A DNA stretch of 6,156 bases from Alphaproteobacteria bacterium UBA6544. Its GTDB lineage: Bacteria > Pseudomonadota > Alphaproteobacteria > UBA8366. The notes under the pieces are model-generated. The model was not told where the DNA came from and did not search any database. It worked only from the letters and a program-made list of their open reading frames with translations. This document shows, one piece after another, positions 1 through 6,097 of this stretch. Numbering within the stretch: the stretch's first letter is position 1; every line of letters begins with the position of its first letter. Both the position numbers and the translations under genes were made by a program. The stretch spans positions 1 to 6,156 of the forward strand of contig DJKK01000138.1 in the NCBI GenBank assembly GCA_002434595.1, read 5' to 3'.

Positions 1-169
1 CCCATAACGGCCTCCTTGCCTCAACGTTAGGGAAGAAAGCGTCTGCAAATTTAGAGGCTATTAAGAATGGTTCTTTCGTTTCTTCATTCTGGATCACTTC
101 TTTCGTTATGCGATCCACCTCAACGAATGATACAAAGTTTCGCGACCACCTCTGTTTACAAGCTCCCAT
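1..169 (-). CDS. Partial unidentified ORF, 5' end only, running off the left edge
   Basis: Reading leftward from an ATG at 167-169, the frame stays open for 56 codons to the window edge, while the other minus-strand frames contain stops. The start lies 25 bases after the stop codon of the dehydrogenase gene, with an AGGTG purine stretch about 8 bases upstream, so it looks like the next gene of the same operon. A GTG three codons earlier, directly after an in-frame TAG, is an alternative start. The peptide begins MGACKQRWSRNFVSFVEV. It has a charged central part with TKE repeated nine residues apart, then a hydrophobic/aromatic stretch (PFLIASKFADAFFP). I do not recognise the family and see no signal peptide or membrane segment. 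Its position would suit a glycosyltransferase or other polysaccharide gene, but nothing in the peptide shows that. The local sequence is AT-richer than the rfb genes. Confidence 0.45.
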   Translation of the reverse strand, partial: MGACKQRWSRNFVSFVEVDRITKEVIQNEETKEPFLIASKFADAFFPNVEARRPLW

Positions 170-194
170 TTTTAGCACCTAGATTTAGCTCGGC

Positions 195-1466
195 TTAAAG
201 ACGTAGAGCCCCAGCACTCCGGGGTAAGATACCTTTGACATCAAAGATGACTGATCGAGGTTTTCCATACGCGTTGGCGATAACTTCGTGAACAAATTCA
301 TCATGGGCCACCGCCACAATCATGGCATCATATGCTAGAGATTGTGGAGTGTTTGTCATTTCAATCCCGTACTCGGTTTTGGCGTCATCTGGATTAACCC
401 AAGGGTCGTAAACATCAACTTGGATACCATAGCTTTCAAGCTCCTTGATGATGTCAGTAACACGTGTGTTCCGTAAATCAGGACAGTTTTCCTTAAAGGT
501 GAGCCCCATTACCAAGACCCGCGCACCTTTAATCGGAATATCATGTTCTATCATCCCGCGAACAGTACGGCTAACGACATATTCCCCCATGCCGTCATTG
601 ATACGACGCCCAGCAAGGACTACCTCAGGGTGATAGCCAACTGATTCAGCTTTTTGCGTTAGGTAGTATGGGTCTACCCCGATACAGTGCCCACCAACCA
701 ACCCTGGGCGAAAGGGAAGGAAGTTCCATTTTGTGCCAGCTGCATCAAGAACATCGTGAGTGTCGATACCTAGTTTATTGAAAATTAACGCGAGCTCGTT
801 CACTAGCGCAATATTCACATCGCGCTGGGTGTTCTCAATGACCTTCGCAGCTTCCGCCACACGGATGGATGGTGCCTTATGTGTGCCAGCCGTGATGATT
901 GAGCCGTAGAGCGCATCAACTTTATCTGCGGTTTCAGGCGTAGATCCGGAGGTAACCTTCACAATCTTCGGCAACCGATGAACTTTATCCGCCGGATTGA
1001 TGCGTTCCGGTGAATAACCAGCGTAAAAATCTTTATTAAAAGTTAGACCCGAGATTTTTTCCAATACCGGTACACAATCTTCTTCGGTTGCCCCAGGGTA
1101 AACCGTAGATTCGTAGATCACGATATCGCCGCGTTTCAATACCTTACCAATTGTTTCCGACGCTTTGAGAAGCGGTGTCAGATCGGGGCGTTTGTACGCG
1201 TCAATGGGAGTTGGAACCGTAACGATAAAAATAGTGCAGTCGGCTAAGTCAGCTAGTTGATCCGTAAACGAAAGATGCGCGGCTTCAGCCAGTTCCTCTG
1301 CATTAACTTCCAGCGTGTTGTCCTCACCGGAACGAAGCTCAGCTATACGGGTCGTATTAATATCAAAGCCTACGACTTTGCGCTGCTTTCCAAATTCGAC
1401 AGCCAAAGGAAGGCCGACATAACCCAAACCGATTACGGCAATGCGCGCGTTGCTCACTGAGCTCAT
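195..1466 (-). CDS. tviB: Nucleotide-sugar 6-dehydrogenase, TviB/WbpO type (UDP-HexNAc or UDP-hexose to uronic acid)
   Basis: Cytoplasmic NAD-dependent enzyme of the UDP-glucose/GDP-mannose dehydrogenase superfamily. It oxidises C6 of a UDP-sugar in two steps, via a covalent thiohemiacetal on a cysteine, to give a UDP-uronic acid. All three domains are present in 423 residues. The N-terminal Rossmann fold has GLGYVG at 13-18 and ESTVYPG at 119-125. The central helical domain has AEAAKVIENTQRDVN at 204-218, with Lys208 and Asn212 at the family's catalytic positions. The nucleophile is Cys261 in GGHCIGVDP, and the C-terminal UDP-binding domain carries GLTFKENCPDLRNTR at 321-335. The ENCPD form of that motif and the length point to the TviB/WbpO branch, whose known members act on UDP-GlcNAc or UDP-GalNAc, rather than classical UDP-glucose dehydrogenase. 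The substrate is inferred, not proven. The ATG start has AGGAG seven bases upstream. The stop of the upstream epimerase gene is 32 bases before it, so the two are probably cotranscribed. Confidence 0.92.
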   Translation of the reverse strand: MSSVSNARIAVIGLGYVGLPLAVEFGKQRKVVGFDINTTRIAELRSGEDNTLEVNAEELAEAAHLSFTDQLADLADCTIFIVTVPTPIDAYKRPDLTPLLKASETIGKVLKRGDIVIYESTVYPGATEEDCVPVLEKISGLTFNKDFYAGYSPERINPADKVHRLPKIVKVTSGSTPETADKVDALYGSIITAGTHKAPSIRVAEAAKVIENTQRDVNIALVNELALIFNKLGIDTHDVLDAAGTKWNFLPFRPGLVGGHCIGVDPYYLTQKAESVGYHPEVVLAGRRINDGMGEYVVSRTVRGMIEHDIPIKGARVLVMGLTFKENCPDLRNTRVTDIIKELESYGIQVDVYDPWVNPDDAKTEYGIEMTNTPQSLAYDAMIVAVAHDEFVHEVIANAYGKPRSVIFDVKGILPRSAGALRL

Positions 1467-1473
1467 ATTGAAT

Positions 1474-1478
1474 CTCCT
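1474..1478 (-). promoter_or_regulatory. Ribosome binding site of the dehydrogenase gene
   Basis: AGGAG on the minus strand, seven bases before the ATG at 1464-1466. It is the strongest Shine-Dalgarno match near any start in the window and fixes the start of the dehydrogenase. Confidence 0.75.
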
Positions 1479-1498
1479 AATCGAAATATAGCTTTATA

Positions 1499-2509
1499 TT
1501 ACTTTGAATAATAATCACGGAACCACAAAACAAAGTCCCGGATACCATCTTTAATATCGGTCTGGGGTTTGTAACCTGTCAGACTTTGTAAAAGGTCGGC
1601 ATTCGCCCAAGTCGCAGGCACATCTCCCATCTGCATAGGCATGTAGTTACGGATTGCCTTTTGACCAAGTTCATCCTCGATTGCTTCCACAAAATCAAGC
1701 AGCCGCACTTTGTCAGAATTGCCGATGTTGACAATACGGTAGGGAGCCACTGGAGACAGGCTGTCGCCCTCGGGCACTTCACGGTTATCAGGGCGGACTG
1801 GAGGCTTATCGATCAACAGACGGATTCCGCGGACCAGATCGGTGACATAGGTAAAGTCACGGTACATGTCGCCGTGGTTGTAGATATCAATGGGGCGCCC
1901 ATCTAAGATCGCGTCAACGAATTTGAAAAGCGCCAGGTCCGGGCGCCCGTAGGGACCGTAAACGGTGAAGAAGCGGAACATCGTCGTTGGCAGATCCCAA
2001 AGGTGCGCATAGGAATGCGCCATGGATTCGTTCGCCTTCTTCGTAGCTGCATAAAAGGTAAGAGCGGTATCCGCTTTCTCCGTTTCTATGAAAGGCATTT
2101 CCTCGTTCGCCCCATAAACGGAGGACGTCGAAGCCATGAGAAGATGCTCAACTTTAAGTCGTCTCGCGGCTTCCATGACATTGAATGTACCGATGATATT
2201 GCTATCAACATAAGCTCGAGGGTTTTCAAGTGAGTAGCGCACGCCAGCTTGGGCTGCGAGATGAACGATAACGTCTGGCGCAAACTCATCAGTCACCTGC
2301 GCAATCAATGCCTCGTCTTCTAACATCCCCTCAGTCATCGTGAAGTTCTGGTTCTGCAGAAGCATTTGATGACGCCGCTGTTTCAGCGCTACATCATAAT
2401 AATCCGTCATACCATCAAACCCATGCACCCTGAATCCTTCTGAAAGGAGTAGCTGAGCAAGGTGAAATCCGATAAATCCAGCGGAGCCGGTAACTAAAAC
2501 TTTTTTCAC
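1499..2509 (-). CDS. NAD-dependent nucleotide-sugar epimerase, UDP-glucuronate 4-epimerase type (extended SDR)
   Basis: Likely inverts C4 of a UDP-uronic acid (UDP-GlcA to UDP-GalA, or the N-acetyl analogue) through a transient 4-keto intermediate with tightly bound NAD. The 336 residues match the family length. The N-terminal Rossmann fold has GSAGFIG at 8-14, HLAAQAGVRYS at 83-93 and the STSSVYG segment at 127-133. The catalytic Tyr153-x3-Lys157 follows (YAATK). RFFTVYGPYGRPDLALFKF at 179-197 and MYRDFTYVTDL at 215-225 are characteristic of bacterial UDP-glucuronate epimerases rather than GalE or the TviC/WbpP epimerases. The start is GTG: an in-frame TAA lies three codons upstream, no ATG intervenes, and AAGGT sits eight to nine bases ahead. 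It lies 61 bases after rfbA and 32 bases before the dehydrogenase gene, its probable partner in uronic acid supply. Which sugar it accepts cannot be read from the sequence. Confidence 0.88.
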   Translation of the reverse strand: MKKVLVTGSAGFIGFHLAQLLLSEGFRVHGFDGMTDYYDVALKQRRHQMLLQNQNFTMTEGMLEDEALIAQVTDEFAPDVIVHLAAQAGVRYSLENPRAYVDSNIIGTFNVMEAARRLKVEHLLMASTSSVYGANEEMPFIETEKADTALTFYAATKKANESMAHSYAHLWDLPTTMFRFFTVYGPYGRPDLALFKFVDAILDGRPIDIYNHGDMYRDFTYVTDLVRGIRLLIDKPPVRPDNREVPEGDSLSPVAPYRIVNIGNSDKVRLLDFVEAIEDELGQKAIRNYMPMQMGDVPATWANADLLQSLTGYKPQTDIKDGIRDFVLWFRDYYSK

Positions 2510-2570
2510 AGAAACTTACCTTGTGTAGAGGGGACGAAGAATTTTTTCGAAAACATTAACCTGAAACTTT
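2510..2570 (-). other. Spacer between rfbA and the epimerase gene, with a small palindrome
   Basis: The 61-base AT-rich spacer is the longest gap inside the gene cluster. It contains a perfect 10-base palindrome, TTTTCGAAAA, at 2544-2553, overlapping a weak CGAAG...TTTCG inverted repeat at about 2535-2549. Neither forms a GC-rich stem followed by a T-run in the direction of transcription, so I do not call a terminator. AAGGT at 2518-2522 is the ribosome binding site for the epimerase gene's GTG start. The gap may mark the seam between the rfb block and the uronic acid block, or hold a weak internal promoter. No -35/-10 pair stands out. Confidence 0.4.
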
Positions 2571-3455
2571 TTATGTATTTACCAGGGCTCTCAAATAGCT
2601 GCCATAATCATTTTTCAGAAATAGCCTTGCGCGATCTTGCAGCACATCGACGTTGATCCACCCTTGATTGTATGCAATTTCATCTGGGCTTCCAGTCTGC
2701 AACCCTTGCCGGGTCTCGAGAGTCCGGACAAAATTCCCCGCATCCAGCAAGCTTCCGTGTGTTCCGGTGTCCAGCCATGCATACCCACGTCCCATGCGCT
2801 GAACGCTCAGCGATCCATCATGCAAATATGTCTCAAGTAACGTCGTGATTTCCAATTCTCCCCGTGCTGATGGCTTAACGGTCTTTGAGCGCTCCGAGGC
2901 AGTGTGATCTAGAAAATACAGCCCCGTGACCGCATAGTTTGACGGTGGCACTTCTGGCTTTTCAATAATCTGCCGCGCTTGGCCATTCTCGTCAAAATCC
3001 ACAACACCATAGCGTTCAGGGTCTGACACGCGGTAGCCGAAGACGGTGCCACCAGTTTTTTGGGTATCGGCTTGGGCGAGGATCTCGGGCAGGCCATGGC
3101 CAAAGAATATGTTGTCCCCAAGGACCATCGCGGACGGCGCGCCGTCGAGGAATTCTTCCGCCAAAATGTAAGCTTGAGCCAGCCCGTCAGGGCTGGGCTG
3201 CGTCACGTAGCTCAGCGAAATGCCCCACTGGCTCCCATCCCCAAGCGCGCGTTTAAACTGGTCGGCATCTTGGGGCGTAGTAATAATCAGGATCTCGCGT
3301 ATGCCACCCAGCATCAACACGCTTAGCGGATAGTAAATCATTGGCTTGTCATAGATCGGTAGCAGCTGTTTCGACACGGCGATCGTGATCGGATAAAGCC
3401 GCGTGCCGGAGCCGCCGGCGAGAATGATGCCTTTGCGTTTGGGCGTCTGGGTCAT
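2571..3455 (-). CDS. rfbA: Glucose-1-phosphate thymidylyltransferase RfbA/RmlA
   Basis: First enzyme of dTDP-L-rhamnose synthesis: glucose-1-phosphate plus dTTP gives dTDP-glucose and pyrophosphate in the cytoplasm. The 294-residue length is typical of the short RmlA type. Visible motifs in order are the nucleotide-binding GGSGTRLYP at 14-22, Lys29 in SKQLLP, GDN at 113-115 with the metal-binding Asp114, EKP at 166-168 whose lysine contacts the sugar phosphate, KPSARGELEIT at 194-204, and AWLDTG at 226-231 with the second metal-binding Asp229. The enzyme is normally allosterically inhibited by dTDP-rhamnose. It is the last gene of the rfbCBDA run: its ATG is six bases after the rfbD stop, and AAGGA inside the end of rfbD (3466-3470), ten bases ahead, serves as ribosome binding site. 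GC content falls markedly from its 5' to its 3' half, although all catalytic motifs are intact. Confidence 0.97.
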   Translation of the reverse strand: MTQTPKRKGIILAGGSGTRLYPITIAVSKQLLPIYDKPMIYYPLSVLMLGGIREILIITTPQDADQFKRALGDGSQWGISLSYVTQPSPDGLAQAYILAEEFLDGAPSAMVLGDNIFFGHGLPEILAQADTQKTGGTVFGYRVSDPERYGVVDFDENGQARQIIEKPEVPPSNYAVTGLYFLDHTASERSKTVKPSARGELEITTLLETYLHDGSLSVQRMGRGYAWLDTGTHGSLLDAGNFVRTLETRQGLQTGSPDEIAYNQGWINVDVLQDRARLFLKNDYGSYLRALVNT

Positions 3456-3461
3456 GGGAAA

Positions 3462-4328
3462 TCAGTCCTTGGGAAAATCAAGTTGGGTCAAAATATGGGT
3501 GAGGCTCTCGCGCCAATCAGGGCGGGAAATGCCAAAGGCCGCCTCGGTCATTGTGCAATCCAGCCGCGAGTTCAGCGGGCGTTCTGCAGGGGTAGGGTAG
3601 TCGGACGACGGGATATTAGTGACAGCGCAGGGGATTTTGGCGGCGTCGAAAATCGCGCGGGCGAAATCCGCCCAGCTCGTGTCGGGCGCGCCTGAGAAAT
3701 GGTAGATGCCGGATTTTTCGGGCTCTGACGCGAGGGTTTTGGCGATTGCAACGCAGGCACGTGCAATCTCTGCGGCGCCGGTGGGGCCGCCGATCTGGTC
3801 GGCGACGATGGTTAATGCATCACGTTCCGCCCCAATGCGCAGCATGGTTTTGACAAAGTTATTGCCATGGCCCGACACGACCCAAGAGGTGCGCAATACA
3901 GCGTAGCGCCCGCCCGTCGTTACAATTGCGACCTCTCCGTCACGCTTGGTGCGGCCGTAAACGCTTTGCGGATCAGTCGGGTCGACAGGTGTCCAAGGCG
4001 TGTCGCCCGCGCCTGAAAACACGTAATCGGTCGAGATAGAGACGAAAGGGATGTCGCGCGCCGCGCAGGCGCGGGCCATGGCGGCGGGGGCATCGGCGTT
4101 GATGATCTGCGCCGTTTCCAAATCGCTTTCAGCCTTATCCACGGCGGTATAGGCGGCTGCATTGATAACGGCGTCAGGTGCATGGGCATTGATCGCAGCG
4201 GCGCAGGCGGCGGGCTCGGTTAAGTCCGCATCGGCGCGGGCGAGGGCCGTGATCTGGACGTCATCGCCGTCCAGCGCGCGTAGTTCCGTGGCGACCTGAC
4301 CGCTGTGACCGAAGACGAGGATCTTCAT
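3462..4328 (-). CDS. rfbD: dTDP-4-dehydrorhamnose reductase RfbD/RmlD
   Basis: Last step of dTDP-L-rhamnose synthesis: NAD(P)H-dependent reduction of the 4-keto group of dTDP-6-deoxy-L-lyxo-4-hexulose. The 288 residues form a single SDR-type domain of normal family length. Motifs are GHSGQV at 7-12 (the RmlD form of the dinucleotide-binding turn), NAAAYTAVDKAE at 56-67, STDYVF at 99-104, the catalytic Tyr124-x3-Lys128 (YGRTK), and RPLNSRLD at 250-257 near the C-terminus, which is diagnostic of the family. The ATG overlaps the rfbB stop as ATGA. No strong Shine-Dalgarno sequence is correctly spaced, so translation probably depends on coupling to rfbB. The gene is GC-rich (about 60-65% in sampled lines) like rfbB and rfbC. 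Confidence 0.96.
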   Translation of the reverse strand: MKILVFGHSGQVATELRALDGDDVQITALARADADLTEPAACAAAINAHAPDAVINAAAYTAVDKAESDLETAQIINADAPAAMARACAARDIPFVSISTDYVFSGAGDTPWTPVDPTDPQSVYGRTKRDGEVAIVTTGGRYAVLRTSWVVSGHGNNFVKTMLRIGAERDALTIVADQIGGPTGAAEIARACVAIAKTLASEPEKSGIYHFSGAPDTSWADFARAIFDAAKIPCAVTNIPSSDYPTPAERPLNSRLDCTMTEAAFGISRPDWRESLTHILTQLDFPKD

Positions 4329-5362
4329 GCCTTACCCAACCGCTCGCCAACGCCCTGGCGCGTTTGCAGCGCGCGCCACCAGTTCTTATTTTCAAAGTAC
4401 CAATCCACGGTGCGGGCCAGTCCTTCTTCGACCGTAACCGAGGGCCGCCAGCCAAGCTCTGTCCGGATACGTGTCGGATCAATTGCATAGCGTTGGTCGT
4501 GGCCCGGGCGGTCGGCGACGAAAGTGATCAGATCGGCATGAGGTGCGCCTTCTGGGTGGCGTTCGTCCAGCAGTGCGCAGATCATTTTGACCAGCTCAAG
4601 ATTGCTGACCTCGTTCTCGCCGCCGATGTTATAGCTGCGGCCCAATGTGCCTTTGGTCAGCACGGTCAGCAGCGCATCGGCGTGGTCTTCGACAAACAGC
4701 CAATCGCGCACATTTGCGCCATCGCCATAGACTGGAATGGGCTCTCGGGCGAGCGCTTTGAGGATGACCACAGGCACCAGTTTTTCGGGGAAGTGGTAGG
4801 GCCCGTAATTATTGCTGCAATTTGTAAGCACTATTGGCAGGCCATAGGTCTCGCCCCAAGCGCGCACCAGATGATCACTAGCGGCTTTCGAGGCGGAGTA
4901 GGGGCTGCGTGGGTCATAAGGCGTATCTTCGGTGAACTGCCCCGTGGGCCCAAGGGAGCCATAGACCTCATCAGTCGAGATATGGTGAAAGCGGAAGCCG
5001 TCAAGCTTGCCCGCCCCTTGCCAATAGGCGCGCGCGGCTTCCAGCAGCGTATATGTGCCGGTGACATTGGTCTGAATAAACGCCCCCGGCCCGTCGATGG
5101 AACGGTCCACATGGCTCTCGGCCGCGAGATGCATCACCGCGTCGGGCTTATGTGTTTCGAAGATCCTATCCAACGCCTCCCGATCACAAATATCCGCCTG
5201 CTCGAACGCATAAAGCGGGCTGTCCTCCACGCGCGCCACATTCTCAAGGCACGCCGCATAGGTCAGCACATCAAGGTTCACCACACTGTGCCCCTGCTCA
5301 ATGGCCAATCGCACCACTGCCGAGCCGATAAACCCCGCGCCGCCTGTCACTAATAGCTTCAT
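4325..5362 (-). CDS. rfbB: dTDP-glucose 4,6-dehydratase RfbB/RmlB
   Basis: Second step of the pathway: converts dTDP-glucose to dTDP-4-keto-6-deoxyglucose using bound NAD, in the cytoplasm. The 345 residues are the normal length for this extended SDR. It shows GGAGFIGS at 7-14, LDVLTYA at 30-36 (NAD ribose and family signature), HLAAESHVDRSI at 78-89, STDEVYG at 129-135 carrying the catalytic Thr-Asp-Glu triad (130-132), Tyr155-x3-Lys159 (YSASK), NNYGPYHFPEKL at 184-195, NVRDWLFVEDH at 217-227 and RPGHDQRYAID at 285-295. The Asp-Glu pair separates the dehydratase from simple epimerases. The ATG follows the rfbC stop with no gap (TAGATG), and GAGGG seven bases upstream inside rfbC is a good ribosome binding site. 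It overlaps rfbD by four bases. Confidence 0.97.
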   Translation of the reverse strand: MKLLVTGGAGFIGSAVVRLAIEQGHSVVNLDVLTYAACLENVARVEDSPLYAFEQADICDREALDRIFETHKPDAVMHLAAESHVDRSIDGPGAFIQTNVTGTYTLLEAARAYWQGAGKLDGFRFHHISTDEVYGSLGPTGQFTEDTPYDPRSPYSASKAASDHLVRAWGETYGLPIVLTNCSNNYGPYHFPEKLVPVVILKALAREPIPVYGDGANVRDWLFVEDHADALLTVLTKGTLGRSYNIGGENEVSNLELVKMICALLDERHPEGAPHADLITFVADRPGHDQRYAIDPTRIRTELGWRPSVTVEEGLARTVDWYFENKNWWRALQTRQGVGERLGKA

Positions 5363-5935
5363 CTATACACCCTCAAAAGTGAATGGACTTTTAAGATCAG
5401 CCAAAGAAGGCGCGTTTGCGTCCTTCTCCGACAAAACCGGCGTCATGTCACCCAAACCCCAGTCAATTCCGACCTGAGGATCATCCCAAGCGACGGCCCC
5501 CTCGGTCTCCTGCGCATAATAATCCGAACATTTGTAGATAATTTCAGTCTCTGGCGCGCGCGTAACAAACCCATGCGCGAAGCCCGCCGGTACCAGCAAT
5601 TGTTTGCCGTTCTCAAAGCTCAGCTCGACCCCGAACCACTGCCCATAGGTCGGCGACCCTTTGCGGATATCAACCGCCACGTCAAAAAGCGCACCGCGCC
5701 CGCAGCGCACCAGCTTATCCTGTGCATGGGGCGGTGCCTGGAAATGTAGCCCGCGAATGGTGCCTTGGGTCATTGATAGGGAGTGATTGTCTTGCACGAA
5801 TCCTGTGGTGATACCGTGCTCGGCGAGGGCCTCGGCACTGTAGCTTTCAGAGAAGAAACCACGGTGATCGCCAAAGCGCACGGGGGTGATGACGACGACG
5901 CCTGGGAGCGGGGTTTGTTCTACTGAAACAGACAC
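5363..5935 (-). CDS. rfbC: dTDP-4-dehydrorhamnose 3,5-epimerase RfbC/RmlC
   Basis: Third step of the pathway: double epimerisation at C3 and C5 of dTDP-4-keto-6-deoxyglucose, without cofactor. The 190-residue length fits this cupin-fold family, which works as a homodimer. Visible signatures are DHRGFFSE at 23-30, QDNHSLS at 48-54, RGLHFQ at 61-66 with the catalytic His64, Lys74 in QDKLVR, PAGFAHGF at 116-123, YKCSDYY at 134-140 containing the expected catalytic tyrosine, and WDDPQVGIDW at 150-159. The start is GTG: an in-frame TGA lies upstream, no ATG intervenes, and AAGGA sits seven bases ahead. It is the first gene of the rfbCBDA run and follows an AT-rich leader, so the operon promoter probably lies within 5936-6156 or further right. 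Confidence 0.96.
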   Translation of the reverse strand: MSVSVEQTPLPGVVVITPVRFGDHRGFFSESYSAEALAEHGITTGFVQDNHSLSMTQGTIRGLHFQAPPHAQDKLVRCGRGALFDVAVDIRKGSPTYGQWFGVELSFENGKQLLVPAGFAHGFVTRAPETEIIYKCSDYYAQETEGAVAWDDPQVGIDWGLGDMTPVLSEKDANAPSLADLKSPFTFEGV

Positions 5936-5942
5936 TACGTAT

Positions 5943-5947
5943 TCCTT
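5943..5947 (-). promoter_or_regulatory. Ribosome binding site deciding the GTG start of rfbC
   Basis: AAGGA on the minus strand, seven bases ahead of the GTG at 5933-5935. No ATG occurs between the preceding in-frame stop and the GTG, so this site supports the GTG start. Confidence 0.65.
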
Positions 5948-6030
5948 ATAACTTCAATTATGTAACGTTTATATACTGAAAATCTTATATCCCCATTCAT
6001 CACCTGTAGAATTAAAAATCAACCAGCGAT

Positions 6031-6036
6031 ATTATA
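6031..6036 (-). promoter_or_regulatory. Possible -10 box for the rfbCBDA operon
   Basis: A perfect TATAAT on the minus strand about 95 bases ahead of the rfbC start. The hexamers 16-18 bases upstream of it do not resemble TTGACA, so this is only a candidate; a regulator-dependent promoter would be compatible with the weak -35. Confidence 0.22.
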
Positions 6037-6081
6037 TTGGGCCCATTTTTAAGATGGTGGATTCACAAACGAAGTGCAAAT

Positions 6082-6097
6082 TCTGTACGAATACAGA
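6082..6097. repeat. Perfect inverted repeat (6-base arms, 4-base loop) upstream of rfbC
   Basis: TCTGTA-CGAA-TACAGA reads as an exact inverted repeat. Read as minus-strand RNA, the loop is UUCG, a sequence known for stable tetraloops, although here it is closed by a U-A rather than a C-G pair. No T-run follows in either direction, so it is not a standard terminator. It could be an operator half-site pair, a leader hairpin, or chance. Confidence 0.35.

Noticed and set aside
71..107. Direct repeat TTCTTTCGTT at 71-80 and 98-107
   Set aside because: Only ten bases, two copies, 27 bases apart. It encodes the same TKE tripeptide twice in the partial ORF, so it is more likely a coding coincidence than a repeat array or attachment site.
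170..194. Possible terminator after the dehydrogenase gene
   Set aside because: Only a three-base AGC/GCT pairing with no T-run can be found, so there is no support for transcription ending here.
4364..5353. A 329-codon open frame on the plus strand, antisense to rfbB
   Set aside because: It lies wholly within rfbB, which has every catalytic motif of dTDP-glucose dehydratase. Long antisense frames are common opposite GC-rich genes, and the translation is rich in Arg, His, Cys and Ile without a recognisable domain.
5941..6000. TATAA-like boxes close to rfbC considered as the main promoter
   Set aside because: None has a TTGACA-like hexamer at a 16-18 base spacing, and the nearest one overlaps the ribosome binding site. 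They may simply reflect AT-richness.
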